A stretch of DNA of 64,000 nucleotides from Streptomyces sp. NBC_01335 (GTDB lineage Bacteria; Actinomycetota; Actinomycetes; Streptomycetales; Streptomycetaceae). The notes beneath the pieces were generated by a model. That model ran no database searches. It was not told the DNA's origin and was given only the letters and a program-made list of their open reading frames with translations. Of this stretch, positions 1-6,355 are shown one piece after another. Position 1 is the stretch's first letter. Each line of letters opens with the position of its first letter. The position numbers and the translations under genes were made by a program. The stretch is from assembly GCF_035953295.1 (NCBI RefSeq), contig NZ_CP108370.1:3315001-3379000 (forward strand). The letters are read 5' to 3'.

Positions 1-490
1 CATGCCGCAGCCGCCCGGTCGGCGCCCGTACGACACCGAGCGCGTCGGCCACGTCCTGCCCGTGCGCCCAGGTCTCCATGAGCCGTGCGGTCGCCATCGA
101 GGCGAGGCTCATCGGCGGCCCGTACCAGGGGATGCGGGTGCCGGGTGCGGCCTCCCGCAACACCTCCTGGAGCCGCTCCCGCCCGGCCCGCCACCGCCGC
201 AGCAGCTCCGGCGGCGAGGCGGCCGCGACGGCGGCCACCGCCGCCTCGTCCACGAAGCTGTCCGGCGCGGCGAGCGCGGCCGCCACCTCCGCCCCGAACG
301 CCCCGGGGTCCGTCGCGGCGGTCACCGCGACCCCGTCGGTCCAGGTCAGATGCGCGATCTGGTGGGCGATCGTCCAGCCGGGCGCAGGGGTCGCCGCCGC
401 CCACTCCTCTTCACTCAACTCCGCTACGAGCGAGTCGAGTTCCTCGCTTTCGTCCCGCAGATCGTCGATCACGGCGATGGCATCGGACAC
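1..490 (-). CDS. TIGR03084-type metal-binding protein (partial)
   Basis: The frame starts at a GTG (488-490) and runs off the left edge, giving about 163 visible residues. It reads like the TIGR03084/DinB-like family, related to the N-terminal domain of mycothiol-dependent maleylpyruvate isomerase. The N-terminal helix is followed by a PGWTIAHQIAHL stretch, which holds the family's first metal-ligand histidine, and later by METWAHGQD, which carries the second conserved histidine and aspartate. These proteins are small four-helix cytoplasmic proteins. They are presumed metal-dependent thiol or acyl-transfer enzymes, but the substrate is unknown. A strong palindrome lies just upstream (539-578). 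The C-terminus is not visible, so full length cannot be judged. Confidence 0.75.
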   Translation of the reverse strand, partial: MSDAIAVIDDLRDESEELDSLVAELSEEEWAAATPAPGWTIAHQIAHLTWTDGVAVTAATDPGAFGAEVAAALAAPDSFVDEAAVAAVAAASPPELLRRWRAGRERLQEVLREAAPGTRIPWYGPPMSLASMATARLMETWAHGQDVADALGVVRAPTGRLRH

Positions 491-538
491 GTGCGCTCCC
501 CTCGGGGCATGGCGTGGTGCCCCGGAGCATTCCAGCGC

Positions 539-578
539 CCGCAGAAACAAGCAAGCATGCTTGCATGATTTTCTGCGG
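539..578. promoter_or_regulatory. Nested palindrome upstream of the TIGR03084 gene
   Basis: A perfect 14-bp palindrome, GCAAGCATGCTTGC (551-564), sits inside outer arms CCGCAGAAA (539-547) and TTTCTGCGG (570-578). It lies between the end of the TPR gene and the start of the TIGR03084 gene, both on the minus strand. It could be a terminator for the first, although there is no T-run, or a TetR-type operator for the second. The perfect inner palindrome favours an operator. Confidence 0.5.
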
Positions 579-610
579 ACGCGCTCCTCCCCCGAGCGGC
601 GGCCGAGCGT

Positions 611-1441
611 CTACGGCCGCGCGCCCTCCATGCGGTCGAGCAGCGTCCGGGCTTCGACGGTGCGGCGGTGGTCCGGGCCGAAGGAGGCCAGGCATGCCTC
701 GTGACCCGCAGCAGCCTTGCGGCGGGCCTCGTATACGCGACCAAGCCCCAACAGGGCTTTGGCGAGGACGAGTTCGACGGCGCCCCGGTCCGCGCGGCGC
801 TGCTGTTCGGGCAGCGCGCGGTACAGCCTCTCCGCCCCCTGCGCCTCGGCGAGAGCATCTTCGTAGCGGTCCTGGCCGTTGAGACTGCGGGCCAGGCCGA
901 GCCGCAGGACGAGCGACATCCGGTCAGGCTCGCGACGGGTGGCCAGAACCTCGCGGGCGAGCCTCTCGGCCTCCTGATGACGCCCCTGCCCGTTGAGGGC
1001 GAAGACCAGCCCGTTGCGGGCGGCCACCGCCAGGAGCTTCATCTCCGGGCCGGTACCGCGATCCGCGACCTCGGCGACGGCCGCGCACTCCGCCTCGCAC
1101 TCGGCGTGCCGCCCGAGCGAGGTCATCTGCTGGGCCCGGTCCGAGCGTAGCTTCAGGGTCAGCCAGTGATCGGCCCCGAAAGCCCTGTCGAAGGCGGGCA
1201 GCGCTTCGTCGTAGGCGGCGAGCGCCTCGACGTGACGGCCCTGGGCGCCCGTCGCGAGCGCGGCGATGTTCAGCGCCACCGCCGCGTACGCGTCGCCGTC
1301 GGGCCGCGATCGGGCCACGGTCCGGGCTTCTGCCTCCGCCTCGACGTAACGCCCTGCTTCGTAGAGCGCTTTGGCCTCGGCCACAGGTGTTCCCGTCATC
1401 TTCTGTGCGTCGCTTCGGCCGCGCGATCGGAAGAGTTTCAT
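611..1441 (-). CDS. Tetratricopeptide-repeat protein
   Basis: A 276-residue protein of tandem TPR helices in the kinesin-light-chain style. Recurring units resemble A-x-x-Y-x-E-A-L-P-x-F-D-R, and the typical closing phrase FGPDHRRTVEARTLLDRM is near the C-terminus. It has no signal peptide, membrane segment or catalytic domain, so it is probably a cytoplasmic protein-interaction scaffold. The start chosen is ATG 1441 (MKLFRS). An in-frame ATG four codons upstream is also possible. No Shine-Dalgarno is visible, but TATGCT lies seven bases before the chosen ATG, which suits a leaderless transcript. The partner is unknown. Confidence 0.75.
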   Translation of the reverse strand: MKLFRSRGRSDAQKMTGTPVAEAKALYEAGRYVEAEAEARTVARSRPDGDAYAAVALNIAALATGAQGRHVEALAAYDEALPAFDRAFGADHWLTLKLRSDRAQQMTSLGRHAECEAECAAVAEVADRGTGPEMKLLAVAARNGLVFALNGQGRHQEAERLAREVLATRREPDRMSLVLRLGLARSLNGQDRYEDALAEAQGAERLYRALPEQQRRADRGAVELVLAKALLGLGRVYEARRKAAAGHEACLASFGPDHRRTVEARTLLDRMEGARP

Positions 1442-1524
1442 GACCGGGAGCATACAAATGCCGCGCAGGCTGTCCGACCCGCCAAAAGACGGCATCCATA
1501 GGGCACTTGCCGTCGCCCTCCACG

Positions 1525-2124
1525 TCACGGAGCGGTGAGCGGTGCCGCACCGATGAGCCGGGTCACCGTCCCCGTTCCGGCGGCGCGCCCCCGGAAGCGG
1601 AACGCGAAGTGCCACCCGCTCTCCAGAGCCACCGCCCCGTCCAGGGCGACCGTCACACAGGCCGTGTGCAGCGGGTGGAGCACGTCCGTACCCGGTGCCA
1701 GTGTCACGGTGCCCCGCACCCCGTCCACTCCGAAGTGGAAGACGAGCGCGTCACCGGTACGGACCTCCGCGCCGCCCTGCTCCTCCGGCAGCAGGGCGAG
1801 GGCTGCGGCGAAGGAGCTGTGCGCCCCGATCGTGCCCGGCTGCGCGAGCACCCGCCCCCGCACGGCCGCGTCCGCCACGGAGTGGGGCAGCAGGAGGCCG
1901 ACGTTCCCTCCCGCCTCTCCGACACGTGTGGGTGTGCGGCCCGGCCCCTCGATCCCGGCGACGCGGACGGGCGTGCCGGTGCGTTCACCACCGACGATCT
2001 GCAGCTCGTCGCCGACGAGGACCCGGCCCCGCTCGATCCGGCCGGTGACGAGTGCCGCTCGGCCCTGGCTGCGGGGGAACACGTCCTCGACCACCATCAG
2101 GAACGGCTCCAGCAGATCGTCCAC
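1525..2124 (-). CDS. Stand-alone EF-Tu domain II/III-like protein
   Basis: About 199 residues, read from GTG 2124 behind a purine-rich AGGGGGACAG. The sequence VFPRSQGRAALVTGRIERGRV matches the opening of EF-Tu domain II (the VF-x-I-x-GRGTV-x-TGR-x-x-x-G pattern). It is followed by a VGDE-x-x-x-VG turn and a second beta-barrel region. The GTPase domain of EF-Tu is absent and there is no room for one upstream, so the protein cannot be a translation factor by itself. Such short EF-Tu-barrel proteins are scattered through Streptomyces without assigned function. It could bind RNA or protein through the barrel; that is inference. Confidence 0.7.
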   Translation of the reverse strand: MDDLLEPFLMVVEDVFPRSQGRAALVTGRIERGRVLVGDELQIVGGERTGTPVRVAGIEGPGRTPTRVGEAGGNVGLLLPHSVADAAVRGRVLAQPGTIGAHSSFAAALALLPEEQGGAEVRTGDALVFHFGVDGVRGTVTLAPGTDVLHPLHTACVTVALDGAVALESGWHFAFRFRGRAAGTGTVTRLIGAAPLTAP

Positions 2125-2268
2125 CTGTCCCCCTGCTCCTCCGTCGTGCTGCTACGAAACCCGCCGACGAGGCCCCGCAGGGTGAGTCGGCCGGAAGGAG
2201 CCAGGATCTCAGGGCAGTACCGGGGGACTCGTTTCGCTCCCCGGGGAACGCCGGCAGGAGAAGGGCTG

Positions 2269-2490
2269 TCAGGGTGTCCGGAAAACGCCCTCCGGGTCCT
2301 GGGAAGCCGCGTCGGCGAACTCCTGGAAGCCCAGACCGAGGGCGAGGTTCACCTGCACGGCGTGGACCTCGCCCGGCACGGTACGGAACTCGCGGGCGGG
2401 CGGGTTGTCGATCAGCTCCTGGTAGTACGCCGGATCGAGGTCTTCGTCCTCGTCGGCGAACAGGTCCAGGGCGAGGGCGTCCGTGGCGGA
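2269..2490 (-). pseudogene. DUF6924-like C-terminal fragment
   Basis: A roughly 70-residue stretch, DALALDLF to EGVFRTP, resembles from memory the C-terminal half of DUF6924 proteins (a REFR-VP core, then a FQEFADAA block and a terminal G-x-FR). The frame extends to 2544 but no plausible ribosome-binding site or start precedes the conserved part, and the usual N-terminal half is missing. I therefore read it as a truncated relic. It could still be a short expressed protein from an internal GTG. Confidence 0.4.
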
Positions 2491-2585
2491 GCGCCACCAC
2501 GGTCCCCGCGAGTGCGGGACAGGGGGCCATGTTCGAGGCCCCACCCGACAAGTGCGGGCCTCGAACGTCGAGACGGGGATGAGGG

Positions 2586-3707
2586 TTACAGCAGCCGGTC
2601 GGCGGTCTTCTCCAGGAGTGCGGTCGCGGCGGCGGTGTCGTGTCCGAGGACGAGGGCCTGATGCGGCAGAGCAGCGAGCGCCCGGGTCAGCTCGGGGGTA
2701 GGGCCGGTGAGGGGCAGAAGCCCGAAGACGTCGGGGTAGCGGTCCTCAGTGGCCGCGCTGAAGAAGTCGCGGTCCTGAACGCCCCGGGTTGTCCCGCTCA
2801 GCGCGGGGCCGGCACCGGGCTGGATGCGCGGGAAGAGGATGCCGGCGGCGTGGCCCTCGACGGCCAGCTCCATGCCGAGCCAGGTGGTGAGCTGGTCGGG
2901 GAAGAACTGCGGCTTCAGCTCCTTGCCTGACGCCCGCCACAGTGGCGTGCGGTCACCGGCGACGAGAGCGTCGGTGACCCGCCGGTGCTGGGTGGGGTGC
3001 ATGGGCTCGCCGTCGAGCAAGCGGCGGCGGACCGGTTCGTAGAGGCCGAGGGCGTCGAGGAACCCGAAGCCGATCGCGGCGGCGGAGGGCCAGGGCAGGA
3101 TGCGGATCGTGCCGTCCAGGACGCGGACGAAGATCCGGTCGTTGGCCAGCAGACGCCATCCGGCGCGGGCGAGGAGGAAGCCTACGGTCGTCTTCCCGGC
3201 GCCTTTGTCGCCGAGGGCGAGGACGGTCGCACCGTCGGGTCGGGTGACGGCGGAGGCGTGGAGGATCTGCCAGCCGTCGGCGAGGAGCCTGCCGCGTACG
3301 ACTTCGCGGGCGAGGCGGGCGGCGGCAGTCGCCACGGTGATCTCGTCGTGCCCGGCGATCACCATGCGGCTGGTGTGCGGGTTCCACTGATGGGCGAGGC
3401 CGCTGTCGGGCTGGGCGGCCGCCACCACACCGTCCTCGTCCACCCGGTGGAGAAGCAGGGCGCCCGCGAACTCCGTCTCGGCCACCCTTCCCGCCGAGGT
3501 GACGTGCGCGGTCATCCGCTCCACCTGGTCGGGGTCGACGTCGGCCGCCACGACCGGTCCGTTCACTTCCGCCGGGTCGACGGTGGTGGCGCTCCACCAG
3601 GAGCCGAAGTACCGCAGGGCCCAGTCCGTGACCGCCCTTTTCCGGCTGACGACGGTGACGGCCTGCCCCCCGGTGGGGCTGATGCGGGTGGCGCGGAGGT
3701 CGGTCAT
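2586..3707 (-). CDS. HPr-kinase-like (PEPCK-fold) ATPase, orphan
   Basis: A 373-residue protein starting at ATG 3707 behind a clear GGGAGAC site. Near the middle is a P-loop, ALGDKGAGKTT, preceded by WQILHASAV and followed by WRLLANDRI. This is the arrangement seen in HPr kinase/phosphorylase-like proteins of the PEPCK fold, where the H-A-(S/A)-A-V strand precedes the P-loop and an N-D pair follows it. Members occur near RiPP clusters and in uncharacterised loci. No precursor peptide, radical SAM or PTS gene is visible nearby, so the substrate is unknown. The protein is probably soluble. Its downstream neighbour is a degraded fragment and its upstream region holds a regulator relic, so the locus may be a partly eroded insertion. 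Confidence 0.65.
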   Translation of the reverse strand: MTDLRATRISPTGGQAVTVVSRKRAVTDWALRYFGSWWSATTVDPAEVNGPVVAADVDPDQVERMTAHVTSAGRVAETEFAGALLLHRVDEDGVVAAAQPDSGLAHQWNPHTSRMVIAGHDEITVATAAARLAREVVRGRLLADGWQILHASAVTRPDGATVLALGDKGAGKTTVGFLLARAGWRLLANDRIFVRVLDGTIRILPWPSAAAIGFGFLDALGLYEPVRRRLLDGEPMHPTQHRRVTDALVAGDRTPLWRASGKELKPQFFPDQLTTWLGMELAVEGHAAGILFPRIQPGAGPALSGTTRGVQDRDFFSAATEDRYPDVFGLLPLTGPTPELTRALAALPHQALVLGHDTAAATALLEKTADRLL

Positions 3708-3853
3708 TCGGTGTCTCCCGAGGTGTCGAAGAGGTGGTCGTAGGCGTGGCGGACTCGGCGTCAGCAGCGTCGAGGCCGCTCGCCCCACGAGGTCCTCGGC
3801 GAGATGAAACACGACCTCGCTCTCCTCCACCCGGTCCTCGGCCGCCCGCACCC

Positions 3854-4130
3854 GTGAAAGCCCGTAAGGACCTGGCCCGTACGGCGGCGCGCATCGCAGG
3901 TCTCGTCGCGATCATGCAGCACGACCGCGGCGACCAGCCGGACGCCGCAAGGTGGTTCACCACCGCCGAGGCCACCGCCAGCGAATCAGGCGACCGGCAC
4001 CTGACAGCACGGGTCCTGGCCGCCGGCATGCGATGGTGCCTCTCAACTACGGCGCTCCCCGCGCCGCAGCAGGTCTCGCCGCCCGCGCCCGGCGGGAGCC
4101 CCCGGGACACCCGGCCCCACCGCGCGCACC
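3854..4130 (+). pseudogene. Frameshifted C-terminal relic of an XRE-type regulator
   Basis: Reading from 3854, the frame gives KDLARTAARIAGLVAIM and RWFTTAEATASESGDR. This matches the TPR-like C-terminal region of a common Streptomyces XRE-family regulator. At about 4027 the homology moves to another frame, giving VPLNYGAPRAAAGLA, which is the next conserved block of the same family. The HTH half is absent and there is no start. This is a decayed gene end of about 275 bases between two unrelated minus-strand genes. Confidence 0.55.
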
Positions 4131-4137
4131 GAAGCCG

Positions 4138-5133
4138 TCACGCCTCCCGCCGCTTCCTCTTCCCCGCCGCGCCGACCTGCCCCCGTACCGCCCCGACGCT
4201 CGCGCCGATGACGAGGGCGATGGCGAGGGCGTCCGTGGTGGAGAGGGCCTGGTCCAGGATGAGGAAGCCGGCCAGCGCGGCGATGGCCGGTTCGAGGCTC
4301 ATCATCACGGCGAAGGTGGAGGCGGGCAGGCGGCGGAGCGCGATCAGTTCCAGGGTGTACGGGAGTACGGAGCTGAGCAGGGCCACCGCGGCGCCGAGCA
4401 GGACGGTGGTCGGGACGGTCAGCTTCGTACCGGACTCCGCGATGCCGAGGGGCAGCGAGAGGAGGGCGGCGACGGCCATGGCGAGGGCCAGGCCGTCCGC
4501 CTTCGGGAAGCGGCGGCCGGTGCGGGCGCTGAAGACGATGTACAGGGCCCACATCGCACCGGCCGCGACGGCGAGTCCGGCGCCGAGCAGGTCGAGCCGG
4601 CCGAAGCCGCCCGCGCCGCCGAGCAGGGCCACTCCGACGAGGGCGAGCCCCGCCCAGAGGAGGTTGACCAGTCGGCGGGAGGCGATGACGGAGAGGGCGA
4701 GCGGGCCGAGCACCTCCAGGGTGACCGCGATGCCGAGGGGGATGCGGTCGAGCGCCTGGTAGAAGAGGTTGTTCATCGCGCCCATCGTGACGCCGAAGGC
4801 CAGCACGGTCCCCCAGTCGGCGCGGGAGTGGCCGCGCAGCTTGGGGCGGCAGACGACCAGCAGCACCACGGCGGCCACCAGCAGGCGCAGCGTGACCACG
4901 CCGAACGCGCCGGCCCGGGGCATCAGCAGGGCGGCGACCGCCGCGCCGAACTGGACCGAGACCACCCCTCCGACGACGAGGGCGACCGATACCAGCGTGC
5001 CGCCGCGCCCCGCCGGCTGCCCGGAGCCGTGCGGACCGCCGGTGGGAGCGTCGGGTGCTCCGTCCAGTGCGGTCACCGCCTCGGGGACGGTGACGGCGGC
5101 GGCCGGCTCTACGGCGCTGCGCGGGTCGTTCAC
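4138..5133 (-). CDS. EamA/RhtA-type drug/metabolite exporter
   Basis: 331 residues from GTG 5133, with a GGAAGG ribosome-binding site. After a polar leader of about 45 residues there are about ten hydrophobic segments arranged as two EamA repeats. The recognisable blocks are FGVTMGAMNNLFYQALDRIPLGIAVTLE and SSVLPYTLELIALRRLPAST-x-FAVMMSLEPA, the latter typical of RhtA-like threonine/homoserine exporters. It is an inner-membrane permease, probably exporting amino acids or small metabolites by proton antiport. It is transcribed divergently from a LysR regulator across 176 bases that carry a palindrome, so LysR control is likely. The substrate is not deducible. Confidence 0.85.
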   Translation of the reverse strand: MNDPRSAVEPAAAVTVPEAVTALDGAPDAPTGGPHGSGQPAGRGGTLVSVALVVGGVVSVQFGAAVAALLMPRAGAFGVVTLRLLVAAVVLLVVCRPKLRGHSRADWGTVLAFGVTMGAMNNLFYQALDRIPLGIAVTLEVLGPLALSVIASRRLVNLLWAGLALVGVALLGGAGGFGRLDLLGAGLAVAAGAMWALYIVFSARTGRRFPKADGLALAMAVAALLSLPLGIAESGTKLTVPTTVLLGAAVALLSSVLPYTLELIALRRLPASTFAVMMSLEPAIAALAGFLILDQALSTTDALAIALVIGASVGAVRGQVGAAGKRKRREA

Positions 5134-5196
5134 GGGATGGCCTTCCAGGAAGGGGCGGGAGGGGGCGGCGGGACGAGCCCCTTGGGTACAAGATAG

Positions 5197-5212
5197 TGCA
5201 CTTCGCAGTGCA
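5197..5212. promoter_or_regulatory. Inverted repeat in the EamA/LysR divergent promoter
   Basis: TGCACT-TCGC-AGTGCA is a perfect 6-bp inverted repeat with a 4-bp spacer. It lies in the 176-base divergent region between the EamA exporter and the LysR gene. Its size and position fit a LysR-type (T-N11-A) operator. AGAT (5191-5194) and ATCT (5212-5215) flank it. Confidence 0.5.
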
Positions 5213-5309
5213 TCTCATGGGACTATGCGCGCGGAGCCCGTCCGCCCACCGTAGGCAGCCGCGCGCCGCGCGTGAAATGCCTTCTGCGCTCCGGTTATGC
5301 TCCGCACGC

Positions 5310-6290
5310 ATGAGCAGGGAACAGCGGGACGGCGACCAGAACGACGACCGTACGGGGCACCACGACAGCACCGGCCACACCGGCACCGGGCGCACCGGCA
5401 CCGGGCGCCCCATAGAGCTGCGCCACCTCCGGGCCTTCCTCGCCGTGGCCGACGAACGCAACGTCACCCGGGCGGCCGAGCGCCTCGGCCTCACCCAGCC
5501 CGCCGTCTCCCGGACCCTCGCCTCGCTGGAGGCCCACCTCGGCACCCGGCTCGTCGACCGCTCCACCCACCACCTGGCCCTCACCCCGGAGGGCGTCGCC
5601 TTCCGGGACAAGGCGGCCCTCGCCGTCAGCGCCTTCGACGACGCGACGGGGACCGGGCACCCGCAGCGTCGGCCGCTGCGGCTCGGGCACGCCTGGTCGG
5701 CGATCGGCCCGTACACCACACCGCTGCTGCGCACCTGGCAGGCGCGGTACCCGCAGACCCCGCTGGAGCTGCTGCGCATCGACGACCGTACGGCCGGGCT
5801 CACCCGGGGCGAGGTGGACGCGGCACTGCTGCGCGGGCCGGTGGACGCGCCGGGGCTGGTCACCGAGGCGCTGTTCAGCGAGGACCGGGTCGCGGCGGTC
5901 ACGGCGGACGGCCCGTTCGCGGGCCGCACCGCGCTCTCCCTCGCCGACCTGGCGGCGGGGCCGGTGGTCCTGAATCCGGTGTCCGGCAGCACCACCCTCG
6001 GCCTCTGGCCACCGGACGCGCGCCCCGCCGCCACACTCACCGTCGCCAACACCGACGACTGGCTCACCGCCATCGCCGCCGGCCGCGGCTCGGGTGTCTC
6101 CGCCGCGTCCACGGCCGGCATGCACCCGCACTCCGGGGTCGTCTTCGTGCCGCTGACCGACGCCCCGCCGCTGCCCGTGCTGCTCGCCCGCCGCGACGGC
6201 CCGGGGCACCCGGCGCTCCCGCGGCTGGTGGCGCTCGCACGGGAGATCGTCGCGGGCGGGGGCGGCCCGACAGGGGACCTCAGCGGCTGA
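5310..6290 (+). CDS. LysR-family transcriptional regulator
   Basis: 326 residues from ATG 5310. After a His/Gly/Thr-rich N-terminal leader of about 30 residues comes a LysR winged-helix, with RHLRAFLAVADERNVTRAAERLGLTQPAVSRTLA as the DNA-binding core (split here around residues 35-70). An effector-binding domain follows. TATGCT (5296-5301) sits eight bases before the ATG and there is no Shine-Dalgarno, so the message may be leaderless. The gene is divergent from the EamA exporter and probably regulates it and itself. It ends 65 bases from the convergent dehydrogenase gene. The ligand is unknown. Confidence 0.85.
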   Translation: MSREQRDGDQNDDRTGHHDSTGHTGTGRTGTGRPIELRHLRAFLAVADERNVTRAAERLGLTQPAVSRTLASLEAHLGTRLVDRSTHHLALTPEGVAFRDKAALAVSAFDDATGTGHPQRRPLRLGHAWSAIGPYTTPLLRTWQARYPQTPLELLRIDDRTAGLTRGEVDAALLRGPVDAPGLVTEALFSEDRVAAVTADGPFAGRTALSLADLAAGPVVLNPVSGSTTLGLWPPDARPAATLTVANTDDWLTAIAAGRGSGVSAASTAGMHPHSGVVFVPLTDAPPLPVLLARRDGPGHPALPRLVALAREIVAGGGGPTGDLSG

Positions 6291-6355
6291 GGTGGGTCGG
6301 GGCCACCGGCCGCGCGCGCCCGCCCGCCGGTGTGATCACCAACAGCGAAGGCCGT

